From Dipteronia dyeriana (lineage: Eukaryota; Streptophyta; Magnoliopsida; Sapindales; Sapindaceae), in the NCBI GenBank assembly GCA_032871835.1, contig CM065300.1, positions 5,351,768 through 5,415,767 of the forward strand: a DNA stretch of 64,000 nt, in the 5' to 3' direction. A program made the position numbers and the translations under genes. Position 1 is the first letter of the stretch; the number at the start of each line of letters is the position of its first letter. A model generated the notes under the pieces. That model did not search any database. It worked only from the letters and a program-made list of their open reading frames with translations, and was not told where the DNA came from. Positions 36,968 to 49,734 of this stretch are shown piece by piece.

Positions 36968-39900
36968 TCACTGCAATGCATTAAGGAGTAAAGAATTGCT
37001 TAATTGGTTGCTGAAAGATAAGAATGTGATTAAACTGAGAGCTCAAGTGACCTACCGATTCTAAAGGCCTTTGATGCATCAGAGTTGGAACAATAATAGT
37101 TTGACTTCGATTCGCTGAAACAGTATGATGAAGGTCTGAGACATCACTTCTTACTGAACGGAAATAATCTGACCCTGAGGCGGTTGACATGTCAGAAGGT
37201 TTCCTTCCATTCTTCTGAACAGATGGCCTAAAATTGACCCCAGTGGTTCTATTATCTGTAGCACCAGCACCTGACTGCAATAATCAAAAGAATAATAGGC
37301 AATTACAAACAAATAATGGAGAGCAATTTTTTTTTTAAAAAAAAATCAATAATTCAATCATCGAATTCATATTCTGGAGAGCAGAACAGGCAAAAGCAAA
37401 TGTAGCAGAGTCCAAATCACAACTTTCTGCAATTCTCCCCAAGAATTGTGGGTATAAGTTCAGACCAGCTCTATGATAGTAACCATTTATATTCATGCAT
37501 TTTTTTCCTATACATGAGGTTTAAGTACTAAATTAACCAGCAGCAATTATTCAGTCAATGTAATTTGTGATATAGTACTCCTAAGAAAATGACTGAACAT
37601 TCTAACCACATAGCAGGATATTGACTCAGAATTACTACTTCATGTCAGCCTAGAACAGGATCTAAAAAAAAAAGGTGGTAAGACAAGCAGCCCAAGTAAA
37701 ATTCAATCACACATACAAGGGTGAAGTCTTTAATGTGTACAATGATGATTGTGATATCATCTGTCCGATTTTCATGCTCCAACCACAGTTTGTATGATTC
37801 TCCAGCAATAGCGGCACATGCATCCCGAGGATCTGCATACTTTGACGCCTAAACAAAGAAATAAAAAGACACGTTAAGGGAAGGAACATCAAGAATTATG
37901 CTAGATTAGAAATGTAATAGTCTGAAATTTTGACCAATAACTTAGAAATAATTACAAGGAAGAAAACTTTAAAAGAAAATTTAAGTATCACATGCCAAAC
38001 AGGATGATTCTTTGCTGGACAACATAAATAGCATATATGATGATGAACTTATTAAATAACAGAAAGTTCAGATCGTAAAGTTAATAATATTCCCAAGACA
38101 AGAATAGAACTGCTTATAAATTGGCCTGCCATATTCTTATCTATCTAAAGCGACAGGTCAATGTCTTCCACAAAAAGCAGCAAGAATACATACGATGTAT
38201 CTTTATCGGGCCCAAAATACTTAAAGAAATAAATTGGTAAATCAAAAAACTTGCATTGATAAGATAAAGCAAAAATATCATAAATTAATGTTATCTTCCA
38301 TTCTGTCTGCTCTGATGCAAAAATCCGTACGAATACATGCAGCACATTTATAACAGACAGAAATTTGTTTGAAAACATGCGGCAAACAATTAATGTAGTC
38401 CATAACAACTTATAAAAACATGGATTTCATACTGTCCTCTTGGTGGTGTAAGGGCATTGCTATGGATGCATCGCTTCAACAGCTCTTACACAATATATAA
38501 AGTGTATCAATTCTTAACTTCATAGAAAATGAGTCAGTTTATTAAGCGATTGTGGATATTGTTATAAGAGATGATAATTACATAAATTTATCCAATTCTA
38601 TGTGGTAGTAACTAGTAACTTCAATCTAATCATGTCAAAAAAAAAAAAACCTTCAATCTAATAAATATCTTCTCAAATGCTATGAAATTGCAAATTTGCG
38701 GGAATTCAATGCCTCATATCAACATACTGAGAATATATGTATTTATCAATCCCTATATGCCAAATGAATATAACTGTGTGAATTTAATATGACTTGGTTT
38801 CTGTTTGTGGATATATTTCCAATTCAATATCAGAAATGATGCTAACAGGAAACGGCTTTCATGATGGTAGAGACAACTGGGGTCAACATACCAACACAAA
38901 AACATCTATACCAACAGCTCTTAAGTAAAAATAAAATAAAATAAATAAACTAAACTTCTATGTGTATCAATTTAGCAATTGATAATCCAATGAAATCCAT
39001 CCAGTTTCGGCAGTAAATTGTTTCTTAATTCACGCAAATCCTTCCATAAATTTGTGTTTGTAGTATCGGACTATCAGTGCCACTTGAACTTGACAGTATC
39101 ATAAGGCTGAGCATACATTTGTACTGACAAAGTAGCAAAACTATTCATCAACTGTTATGAAGTCAATTAAAGCTTCACCCTTTATACATATTAGTCTATG
39201 ACGCTGACAAACTTTCAAGAGAATACGATTGGTTCATAGTAAATAATAAGCATCAAGCAGATGAACATTTCATCACTGTATGCCAATATTTCAATTATGA
39301 AGACAAATAATAATGTTCACAATAAACAGCAAAAAAAGATGCATGAAGGTCATTAGACTATCTAAAGATTCATAAAGTCTCATACCATATCGACAACTGC
39401 TTGGCTTGAAATGAACTCAAAAACTCCATCACTTGCTACAACAAAGAACAAATGGTTAGGCATAAGCTGTAGAGTCGACACCTCAGGTTCAGAAACCACA
39501 CCAATCTTCTCAGCAGTACTATCTCCAACACTTCTCGTAAAAGCAGTTCCTGGATACATCCCATTCTGCACCCACAACCTCGGAGGATCGCCACCTTGAC
39601 TCTCTTCATCCCCCCACGTCTGGATATTTGGGTCCTTGAGCCCTTCCACTTGATCAACACTCAAAACCCTAGCCCCACAAACCTTCACCCTCTCGTACTC
39701 ATCTTTCCTAAATGGGGTTTGATCATATGACAAGTCCTGAGCCTCAATTTTATTCCCTTCTTTAACCGCAATGACTGCTCTTGAATCGCCCACATTGGCA
39801 ACATAAATCTTATCCCCAATCACAAGAACCGTAATTGCGGTAGTACCACTCATTGTATCATCAATTTCACTACTATGCAACTCATTATTTACAACCACAA

Positions 39901-40297
39901 ATGCTGAATTGTAAGCTCTAACAGGATCATCCAACAAAGTTAAATCATTTGCCAATATCTCTACTAATCTTTGCTGAACAAAAGTTGAACATTGAGTGCC
40001 AAACTGACCATGCCCATCAAACACACCAAAGAAATGAACATTTGGGTTACCTTGAAGCTGCGTTTTGATGCAGAAACTGTCCTGGTTTTCCTTGTCCGGC
40101 GAGTCCGGATAATAACCGCGTTGTGTCAAAAAAGAGTACTCTAATTTGAAGTTATGCGAAGGGACAGAGATGGACTCTAGTGATCTCTGTGTGAGTGTAT
40201 GTTTGCTTTGGGGACCGCAGGGACTCACTTCATGCTGAGAATCACCGTCTGTCGATAATGGGTAGCGACTGCAACACTTGCCGTGAACACAACCCAT
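36968..40297 (-). CDS. Protein phosphatase 2C, lipid-anchored (PP2C35-like)
   Basis: Coding exons 40297-39386, 37848-37717 and 37274-37056, then a stop codon as the first triplet of the next exon (36970-36968), give 421 aa. This is a metal-dependent Ser/Thr phosphatase. FFGVFDGHG holds the metal ligands D94 and G95, SGTTA is at 150-154, ASDG has D290, and RTDDITII supplies D335. The N-terminus MGCVHGKCC carries a myristoylation Gly2 and palmitoylation candidates Cys3, Cys8 and Cys9, so a membrane location is likely. An ordered PP2C core (about 50-345) is followed by a 73-residue Ser/Thr-rich tail from exon 3. The protein closely resembles Arabidopsis At3g06270 as I recall it, which is next to SAC3B there as well. 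The exact C-terminus depends on one splice call; a phase-1 donor nearby would give a short alternative tail. Confidence 0.92.
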
Positions 40298-42153
40298 GTT
40301 TTGTTTTCCTTTTTTGCAAGTGAAACCAGAGAAAAAGAAAAAAAGCAGAGAAATTAAAGTGCACGACAGGTGTTTGATACAAGTCCTAAAAGAAACTAAA
40401 CATGGTTGGAGATAAACACGCATGCAATTCTTGGGTGAAATGGTGAACTGGGTATTCTTAAAATTCAACATTGCGGCTGTTAACATGGTAATTCCGTGAA
40501 AACCCCATGTTAACAATGACCAAATAAAAACCCTAGAAGAAAGATTTTTTTTAAAAAAAACTGTGTTTTGAGAGAATTTTCGTTTTTCAGATTACGCGGA
40601 CTCAAATTAAAGTCGTCGGCCAACAAAAAGGGCCTTTTCTCCACGAAAATTCCCACAAAGAATGAAAAGTAAACCCAATCAACAAGCAAACGATTAGAAG
40701 ACTAAAAAGAGAATGCAAATCCCGAATCAACCGCTAAATTGAAGCAAAAAAGCTTGGGACATTTTGGTCTGATCATATGTAGCTTCTAGTCTCTTTCTCT
40801 GTTTTTTTTTCTTATTGGGGTTCTGCTTTCACAATACACAGTGAACGTGTTTGTGGGATTTTCAAAGAAAATTGCACCAATTTCAAGGGCACAAGATCAA
40901 GGCTCAAGAAGGAAAAAAACACGAATGGCCAAAGATTCAAGAAAATGAATCTGGTGTTGGTTTTTCAAGAGAGAAAAAAGACACAGAAAGAGAGCAATTT
41001 GAGATTCGATGTGTGTGCGTGCATGGGTGGGTTTGTCTCTGCACAAAAGCAAAGGCTCAGCTCCCAAGAAAACCCACACACAAGACACTGTAAACTGAAG
41101 CGTGTGAGAGAGATAGGTCAGATTTTTAAAAAAAATAAACATTGAATTAATAAATACATTAAATAAGATCACACGAAAAGGACAAAGATTTTTCACAGTT
41201 GACAGAGAATTATAGAAAATTAAAAGAGGTTGATTATCATCATTTATGTGGCAAGAACATGGAAAATTCGAAAGAAGTGGAGGATTCCTCTACAAAAAAA
41301 AAAAAAAAAATCTTTTGAAGAAGACGACCTCCACTTCTTTGTCTTTACTCTTTTAAGGCAATGTTTAATACTCTTATGTTTATCTACTTCAAAAAAAATT
41401 AAAAAAAATTACTCTTATATAGTTATATTTATCTATTTTTCTCTTTCTTTTTCATTGGTTTTTCTTTCAAATATTATGTGAACGAGATTATTTTTTAATT
41501 TCATCACATTTATAGGAAAAAATGTCTAAAATATAGATTATCAAAGCTAACATAGTCGTGACAAGACGAGGATAATCCAGATATTTTCCTACACGGTTAT
41601 ACATTAAGCTTGAGATCGTGATCCCGTGAGTTCGAGTTTATAAACCTCCCCCTCGTTAAATCTATAATTATTGTAATATATTTTTTTAAAAGAAGCCACC
41701 ATCAAAAATAAATATACAAAAATTCAGACCTATTTAATTCTAGGATTTTTATTTTAAGTATTATACTTAGAGGAAGAGAGTCGAACCTATCAACTCGGGT
41801 TTAAGTGTGAAGAGTTTATCACCTTACTAACCTCATCCCGTCTTTAATTAATTCTATGACTTGTACATGGTACGTAGGAATATGAAAATATTTGAATTTA
41901 ATGTAATAAGATTTGATTGAAATTTGAGAATGAGATGGAGTCATGGAGAGTTCCTACAAATTAAGTCAATAGTTGAATTTCATGGAAGGTGTTGATTTCA
42001 TGAATTATCTAAAACTAGTAGTAGTATCGTTTAGCTTGTCTCTTGATATAAAATGCCTTGGAAGTTTCTCTTTAGTTTGAGAATAACGTAATGAATAGAC
42101 TCCTCGTGCACCACGTAAAGTATTCTTCAAAGAAATGTGATTTGTGATTAGAA
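40298..42153. promoter_or_regulatory. PP2C leader and promoter; AT-rich spacer
   Basis: The minus-strand PP2C leader lies just above 40,297. Short plus-strand frames around 40,851-41,145 are lysine-rich and low-complexity and are not supported. Decayed repeat-like text with tRNA-like B-box wording (GTTCGAGTTT) occurs at about 41,620. No gene. Confidence 0.45.
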
Positions 42154-42678
42154 TAGGGATGTACATTTATCTTCGGGGTTTCAAATCTCCGTACCGCCAT
42201 CCCTATTTGGAGATTTTTTTTTTGGAAAAAATAAGGAAATAGGGGTAGATGGAGATGATTTTCATCCCCAAATTAAAATGGGGATGGGGGAGGAGAGACC
42301 CATCCCCATCCCCATCCCATCCCCATCCCCATCCCCATTTCCCCCACAATTAAATTGAAATGGGGATGAGGATGGAGATCCTCATTTCCCCATTTTTTCC
42401 AACAGTATATAAATATAATTATAATATATATTTGAATTATTTTAAACATTTTATGTTGAATTTGTAATGCATTGATATTTTTTATTTGTAATGAAATGTT
42501 TGTTTTTTATTTATTTAATTTATAATTTTTAGTTAAATAGGGAAATGAGAAAATGGGGGAACGAGGGATATGAGAAAACAGAAAAAAAAACGAAAAAAAT
42601 GAGGAATTGGAGATGTGGATGGGGATGAGGATGGGGATGGGGGGACCTATATCCTCATTCCCCAAACGTGCATCCCTA
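42154..42678. mobile_element. hAT-type MITE rich in GGGGATG repeats
   Basis: Terminal inverted repeats TAGGGATGTAC / TAGGGATGCAC bound 525 bp. The flanks are GATTAGAA (left) and GACTAGAG (right), an 8-bp target duplication with two changes. Inside, CATCCC/GGGATG units are repeated on both arms, so the element can fold back on itself. Confidence 0.75.
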
Positions 42679-42703
42679 GACTAGAGACTTGAAGGGTGTC
42701 TAA

Positions 42704-43433
42704 GGCTTAGTTTGACATTGTTTCCCCAGCTGCTTTTGGGGTCAAAAGTGATTCTGGACATAAGACAGGGTGTTTGGTAAAATCGCAGGGAAGTGCTTTT
42801 GGTCACTTTTAGCTTCTCCCAATTGAGTTTTTGAGAAGCTACAAATACATGCTTTTGGATTTTGGCTTCTGCTTTTAGAAAACGTGCTACAGTGATATTA
42901 AATGAAAATTTACTAAATTTCCAATTTTGTCCTTGCCTTTAACGAAATTTAACAAAAAAAATGGACTTATATTTCTGTAAAAAAAAATGTTGCCATAACT
43001 GTATAAAAAAATTTGGAATATTTAATTCAATAAAGTATAATACAAATAAAATAAAAAAACAAAGTAGAATAAATAAAGAAATAAAGAAATGAGGTTAACT
43101 AATTAAATAAAGTAGAATAAAAAATGGGACTAATTAATTTAATGAAGTACCATAATTATATAACATTAAACACAAATAAACAATAAAAATATAAAGTATA
43201 GCACATTAGTATCATTTAGATGTCTATGTCCTTTTAGTAATTTTACACACTCACAACATTTTTTATTTCAGTTTACCGAACACATTGAAATTGCTTTTAG
43301 TTCTCACAGCACTTTTGAAAATCAGTTTACCAAACATTCAGCTGATTCTTCCCACAGTAATTCCAAAAGCAATTCCCCCCACAGCAATTCCAAAAACACT
43401 TCTACCCACAGCACAACAATACCAAACTGAGCC
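42704..43433. mobile_element. PIF/Harbinger-type (Tourist-like) MITE
   Basis: Terminal inverted repeats GGCTTAGTTTGACATTGTT / GGCTCAGTTTGGTATTGTT bound 730 bp and are flanked by a TAA target duplication (42,701-42,703 and 43,434-43,436), the 3-bp signature of this superfamily. The subterminal regions repeat GCTTTTGG and CCAAAAGC motifs. There is no transposase frame. Confidence 0.8.
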
Positions 43434-43481
43434 TAAGAGCAAAATTCCAAAAGTGCTTTCAAGGAAATGCTTTAGAATATA

Positions 43482-44070
43482 GGGAAAATTGCATAAACTT
43501 CCCATGATTTTAACCAATATTGCACTCAGATGTAACTTTTGTCAAAATTACATATACTTCCCCTGCTTTTCATTGAATAAATGTTTGACTAACCTTAAAA
43601 TTCAAAATGACCAAATTACCCTATTTTATTATAATAATTATTATATTTGAGGATTTTATTATAATAAAATTAATTAACTAACCATTTTTTTTATTTAAAC
43701 CGTTAGGGATTTTATTACAAATAGAATATAACTAATTAACTAACCATTTTATTATTTTAAAAATATATATTTTTAAGAAAAATATATATTTTTAAGAAAA
43801 ATAAAAACAAGTCGATAACAATATTTTTTTAAAATAAAAAAACAGTTAGTTAATTAGTTATATTCTATTTATAATAAAATCCCTAACCGTTTAAATTAAA
43901 AAAAATAGTTAATTAATTAATTTTATTATAATAAAATTCTCAAATATAATAAGTTTTATAATAAAATAATTAATTCAGGGGCATTTTAATCATTTTAATG
44001 TGCAAGTTTGACAAAAATTGTATATGAGTACAATATTGATTAAATTGATAGAAAGTTTGTGAATTTACCC
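43482..44070. mobile_element. MULE-type hairpin MITE with 9-bp target duplication
   Basis: Terminal repeats GGGAAAATTGCATAAACTT / GGGTAAATTCACAAACTTT are bracketed by a perfect 9-bp duplication TAGAATATA (43,473-43,481 and 44,071-44,079), the Mutator signature. The inverted arms extend nearly to the centre, for example CCGTTAGGGATTTTATTA against its complement, so the whole 589 bp is one long hairpin. Confidence 0.87.
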
Positions 44071-44079
44071 TAGAATATA

Positions 44080-45542
44080 ATGAGTAACGTATTTCAATTG
44101 CTATTTTGTATATTTGGTATATTTTATAATTTTATTGTATATTAAGGGTCAGACCCATATCAATTTTATGTTAACCAAATTCAAGACTATATTAATTTAT
44201 GTTAACCAAATCCAATTTGAGGTTTTAGATTAATATGCAAGTTTCTATTTATAGAGATTACAAACTTATCTGATACTAACAAATAGGATATGTGATAGAA
44301 TTTTATTTTATCTAATCTGTTTTATATCAAAATTTATCAATTTATTTAAATTTAAAACAAAAACTAACATTTGAATTTAAATCTTAAAAAAGATGGTTTA
44401 TTTTAACGAATTTACCATTAATCACTCGTTTATGTTGCAATTGCACTGTTCCTGCAACCAAATCTTTTACTCCCTATACCACTTTTAATTAAAGAAAAGT
44501 AAACACATCATGAATTCATAATTATTCACCTCAATTTAATAATAAAATATGCAATTTTTTGTTTGATTTTGATAGTGAAAGTTAATTAATTAACTTCCAC
44601 TAATTTTTATCAGGACTGATGTTGACCTCCAACAGAGTACAGACTCCACGTTTGTCAACTAAACAAGTCAATTGGCCTGCCAAAACAAACACTCAACAAC
44701 TCCCCACTTTATTTAAACTTAATTAGAATTAAAATTAGCTTCAATCTGTTAGGATAAATAAGTTTAATATTTAATATGATGATATCCAAATCTTTTGTTT
44801 TTTTTTTTTGTTTTTTGATTTAGTATCACATACGGGTTTTGATACAACCAACGACACCTAATATTTATTTACTAATCTATATGAGGTCAGCTTGATCATT
44901 TCCCTAAGTAATAATTCTTATTTAGTTTGATATCGGTCAGATTAAGGATTGTCAGGAAATATATTTAGAAAAACAACTCCTACCATCTATAATAGATTTG
45001 AAAAGAAATTACGTAATTACTTCAATTATGAGCGGATGTCCCTTGAATTATTAGCATTTTAAACCATAATTTGTCAACAATTTGTGATTTGAAGAGTGAT
45101 TATCGGCAAAGCATTTTTAATGGGTTATTAACTTATTATGATAATCACAATTAAAATTGATAAACTGAGTTGACTGTTTAAATAAAATATTGTTGCATTT
45201 AAAAACAATATTGTTGTTTTTTCCTCGTTTAACACTCATTGGATCCTAATTTAAAGATTCAGAAAAAATAAACGGTTTCAACAGTAATATAAATTAAAAT
45301 TTAAAAAATTATCATCTCTCTAAAATCTTCTTATTATCTATAAATTTCGAAAAATAAAATTGTTGTAAAAGACAATAAAAAATTGTATGGGCCATGATGG
45401 ACGTTGCATACTAACGAGTGTGTGACATGAGAACAAGGCCTTATCAAAATTAAAAGATTTAAAGGTGATGGGCCTTCAAATAATTAGTTATTAATTATTT
45501 AAGGCTTTAAATGGGCCAAGAAAAAAAAGGAAATGTCTCTCA
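44080..45542. other. AT-rich gene-free region
   Basis: No ORF of note, repeat boundary or RNA gene was recognised in this stretch. Confidence 0.5.
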
Positions 45543-45853
45543 CATGTTTACTAATCAGAAATGAGTGAAATTGGAATCATGTTCCACTAGAAAGAGAATT
45601 GAAGATAATCAGAATTAAGTTATAAATTCAATTACGGTGTTTACTAACTTTTTTAGAATTAGAAATGAAATCAAATTTATACAAAGTTTATAAAAATATC
45701 TTTATATGTACAAAATAGTTGTATATATACGTATACATATAAGAGATGAATGAGTATAGCTAATAAATAAATAAATAAATAAAGTTTTTTTTTTCCACAA
45801 TTTGTTTCTTTTGCACAGTATAATTTTTTTTTTCCAATTTTTTTATAATTCAC

Positions 45854-45891
<38 letters not shown>

Positions 45892-46301
45892 AGAGAGAGA
45901 GAAATGTTCATACTGATATAACTTTATCAGTGCGTTGAATGTAGACAATTAGATTTACATACTTTGACTCAACGTATATGCACTTATCAAAACTTCTCCA
46001 TAATCAGCGGTCCGCATATAATGCACTGATATAAGTTATATCAGTACGCTTGAACCATAACGGTACCGTATATATATATAGTTTTTTTTTAAAAAAAAAT
46101 TAAGCGGGGATATTTTAGTAAAAAGATAAAATTCCCCTTTTCAACTTGGAAAAAGAACTTGATTCTATTTTTGGTATGTGTGTAGGGTCCATGGAACCTA
46201 ATTTCCCACAAATTTAGTAAACATATGAATTTGGAAATCAGAAACTTTATTCCCTTTGCCGAGTTCCCTTTTTCTAATAGAATTCTTGATCAGTAAACAT
46301 G
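45543..46301. repeat. MITE-like inverted-repeat element with nested insertion
   Basis: The left end CATGTTTACTAATCA matches the reverse complement of the right end (CATGTTTACTGATCA). Inside are a long (AT)n run (45,857-45,888) and a segment (about 45,889-46,065) with its own inverted repeat (ACTGATATAACTTTATCAGT against ACTGATATAAGTTATATCAG). This suggests a second element inserted in the AT run. The target duplication was not resolved. Confidence 0.5.
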
Positions 46302-46624
46302 CACTAAAGTGTTGAATGGTAAAGACATTTAAAAAAGTGACAAACCCAACTTAAAAAAACGAATTTACATGAAATTCTGTCTGGTCGTAACATTATCCAA
46401 GCACACAAAATGCAAAGCCTAATCATATTTATCTCCAGCCAACACACATGAGATCAAAATCAAAAACAATAATTTAACAAAACCATATTTGATAGTATAT
46501 ATACCAAGATGCAGATAAACTTTAAAACACCTAGTTAGTGTACATAATAGGTAAATATCCAATGGAACCAGAACAACAAACCAAATTAAGAACATTTTCG
46601 ACACCGCATGCAGGTACACCGTCT

Positions 46625-47409
46625 TCAAAACATTGGCCTTAACCAATTTACGGGACTAGTCCATATCGGCCAAGACTCGGGCAACAAATCTATACGGTGG
46701 TTTGCCATATTATATACACCTGCATCATTGTGGGTATGATCACTGCTCCAATACTTTACATCATCTATGAAATAGATACAATTTGCTTTGAAATCTTGGC
46801 ATATACATTTTGCTTTAGAACGAGGAGCCGGAATCGATATGGAACTGTATTCCCCCAATAAGATCACATTATTGCCTATATCTTTCACATGATTCCATCT
46901 CATCTCCTCCTGAATCAATCTAAAAACATCAAAACCAACAGTTATTTCGTACTTTATTTTTTCTCTTCTTCTAACTAGTAAGAGATGGCCTTTAAACTCC
47001 ACCAAGTAATTATTTATGTTTTCATACTTGTTTGATACCAGTGCAAGGCAATGTATACTTGAAGAGTTCAAATTTACACGTAACAAATTGCTATAGCTAT
47101 CAACTGCATACAATTCGCCCTTGTGAAACACGACATCGTTGCTAGTTAGACCCTGTAAATTGGATATGACTTTCCAGGACTTGTCTCCGAGTTTGCAGAA
47201 GGCTGGTGGCCTCCCAAAGGAATCTCCTCCAATGGAAACAAATATACAGTTTGGATCCAAAGGATTTGCCGATGTGATAACTCTCAATTCTCTGTTAAAA
47301 ATAAGTCCGTTCATGTCTCCCCTTCAGAATTTCGTTGTGCTTGGTAACTCGATTTTTTGATCGAGCAAGAAAGGATTTATGAGACGCATTTTGTGGGGTG
47401 ATTCGATAC
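46625..47409 (-). pseudogene. F-box/DUF295 pseudogene, 3' part
   Basis: The frame 47,323-46,625 encodes a DUF295 beta-propeller-like segment (FCKLGDKSWKVI..., GELYAVDSYSNLLRV, YLVEFKGHLLLVRRR, CIYFIDD, end NWLRPMF). The same frame continues upstream as ESPHKMRLINPFLL...IELPS, but an in-frame TGA at 47,326-47,324 interrupts it. It then stops at the 5' LTR of the gypsy element (47,410). The remaining N-terminal part lies beyond the insertion at 52,970-53,406. Plant DUF295 proteins of this kind carry an N-terminal F-box and are putative SCF adaptors. The locus is no longer functional. Confidence 0.85.
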
Positions 47410-47964
47410 TGATGTAGAACAAGTGGCTGAGTTCTATATGGTTTTGTGAGACCATCCTAAATCCAAGAACAAATGACTTTAATTGAAAGGAATCGACGAG
47501 ATCTTTTGAAATCAACACCTTTGGTGTTGAGGCACGACATTTTTCGGTCAAATTCCATCATTTATGTCCCGAAATCGCAGTTATTTCCTTTTTGGAAAAT
47601 TTTCTTTTTTAGTCATAAGTTGACTTTGACAAGCCAGAATCGTCTACCGTTAATTCCGACTTGTTTGTGGTCGTTAGTATATTTTATTTCCGTAACTTTC
47701 GTGATTTCGTTATTTTTAGCAATTTTCACTATTTTTGGCAATTTTCATTATTTTTTACAACTTTTAATATGTAATCTCGTTTCTTGTCCAACAATTATTC
47801 AAGTTAGGATTTTTATTTTAAATAGTCTTGTAAGCCGAAAGGCTCGGCAGTTGATTATTGAATAAAATTTCAGAACTTGTTTCTAATTTTTCTGGTGGAT
47901 TCCAGTTTCAATAGAATTTAGACGTCGGTCTAATTCTTTTTTTTTTTACGTTTTCACTGAGTCA
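47410..47964 (+). repeat. 5' LTR of the gypsy element
   Basis: It begins TGATGTAGAACAAG and ends CACTGAGTCA. The 3' LTR (52,423-52,969) aligns over its whole length, with differences mostly C/T and G/A transitions. Confidence 0.93.
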
Positions 47965-47966
47965 AT

Positions 47967-47978
47967 TGGTATCAGAGC
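47967..47978 (+). other. Primer-binding site TGGTATCAGAGC
   Basis: Complementary to the 3' end of plant initiator tRNA-Met and located two bases after the 5' LTR. Confidence 0.9.
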
Positions 47979-47996
47979 ACGGATTTACTGAACTCG

Positions 47997-49110
47997 ATGT
48001 CAACTAACGGAGCAAGAGACAGAAACCCTACTGACGGTGATCGTAGGGTGGAGGCCTTGTGGGCAGCGATGGAGGATCAACGACAACAGCTGAGGGAGAT
48101 TCGTGAACTGCTTGTCTGGATGAACCTCAACGCTAAAGACAGACAGCCGCAACCGGATAACAGAGTGCGTGTTGAGGGATTTGCCTGAGGCCAATATGTT
48201 AACAGAGGACGTCATCCTCGCCATCAATCTGATAGTGAGGATGACTCTTAAGATGAAAGAGATGGAGGGTACGGTGTTATTCAACCAGTAAGACGATCCA
48301 GAGAGCATGACGACTACCGGTTGAAGACAGGTCTTCCAAGCTTTAATGGAAATTTGCGTATAGAAGATTTTCTTGATTGGATCACAGAGGAATATCGGTT
48401 CTTCTAGATGATGGAGATTCCAGAAGAGAAGATGGTCAGATTTGTCGCCTTTAGACTGAAAGGAAGGGTTGCAGTCTGGTGGGATCAGTTGCAGAAGAAC
48501 CGTCAGCGACAAGGAAAGACGATTGTGAGGACCTGGCGTAGAATGAAACAACTAATGATGGGTAGGATTCTGCCACCAGACTATGAGCAATATTTATTCC
48601 AGTTGCTTCAAAATTGCTCGCGGAGGACCAAGTCGGTGTTTGATTACACGGTCGAATTTTCTAGGCTCTCGGAGCGAAATAATTTGAGTGAAACAGAGGG
48701 GCAACGCATAGCCAGATATCTTAATGGGTTGAGGCCGTCACTTCGAGATAAGATCGGACTGCAAGTGTTGTGGAATGTGGATGAAGTTCACAATATGGCG
48801 CTAAAGGCTGAATTACTGGAACGTAAAGTTTGAAACCCTGGTTTCCGGAGGAAAAATCCTGAGTCATCATTCCCTAACAGATACAAGGGTGTTCAATCAT
48901 TGGTTACAACAAACCAACCAAAAGAAGCTATTGGAGAATAGGGTAGTAGTAGCAATCAAACAATTGCGCCAACCAACAGGAACGTGCCTAGAAATCCGAA
49001 TCCGAATCCGAATCCAATCCCTATGTTATACATACACCAAGAACTTGTTACAGATGTAGAAAACCAGGTTATCATTCGAATACATGTTCTGATCGTCAAC
49101 CAGTAAATTG
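47997..49110 (+). pseudogene. Retrotransposon gag, broken
   Basis: An opening frame (47,997-48,188) ends in a stop. The capsid-like frame resumes at about 48,408-48,833 ([25 protein letters not shown]). A CX2CX4HX4C zinc knuckle is readable at 49,046-49,087 in another frame. NP repeats precede the knuckle. It is interrupted by stops and frameshifts. Confidence 0.85.
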
Positions 49111-49315
49111 GGTAAAAGGATGTGAAGAAGATCCAGATGTTTCTAAATATGAAGAAGAATGTGACTTGTATGAGGGAGCAGAATTCGCTGAAGAAGATGG
49201 TGAGCGGGTTAATCGTGTAGTGCAACGGGTGTTGTACGCACCAAAGCAAGATGACCATTGTCAGCGTAACAATACATTTTGATCTTGCCGCACAATCAGT
49301 CAGAAAGTCTGTGAC

Positions 49316-49555
49316 TTGATCGTGGACAGTGGAAGTTACGAGAACTTTGTCGCGAAGAGGTTGGTGGAACACCTAAAGTTGCCAACCAAGAAACATCCCA
49401 ATCCGTATACTATTGGCTGGATCAAGAAAGGACCGACAGTAAAGGTAACTGAGATTTGTCGTGTTCCTATTTTTATTGGTAAGATATATAAGGATGAGGT
49501 AGTTTGGGATGTGATTGATATGGATGCTAGCCATGTGTTGTTGGGTCGGCCATGA
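49316..49555 (+). pseudogene. Retrotransposon aspartic protease region
   Basis: The [11 protein letters not shown] motif has the catalytic D-S-G, and [10 protein letters not shown] is the C-terminal end of the protease. The frame ends at a stop at 49,553-49,555. Confidence 0.8.
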
Positions 49556-49734
49556 CAGTAAGATGTCGATATTACTTATAGAGGTCAGGATAACACTTAC
49601 TTATTTACCTGGGGATCATATAAAATTGCTATGACGCATTCCAAACGTCAGACAGCACCTAACAAGTCCTCTGAAGCGGAGAATCAGTCTTTCCTAACTG
49701 TGACCCGATCCAACACAGAATTCGTGACAGATGT

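Noticed and set aside
41560..41690. Possible tRNA or SINE (GTTCGAGTTT B-box-like text)
   Set aside because: No A-box at the right distance, and no cloverleaf could be drawn.
46419..46646. 75-codon hydrophobic frame next to the DUF295 pseudogene
   Set aside because: It overlaps the pseudogene end, has no known family and is probably its 3' flank.
48000..49372. Minus-strand frames of 183 and 138 codons inside the gypsy element
   Set aside because: They oppose the gag region; the plus strand carries the recognisable capsid and zinc-knuckle motifs.
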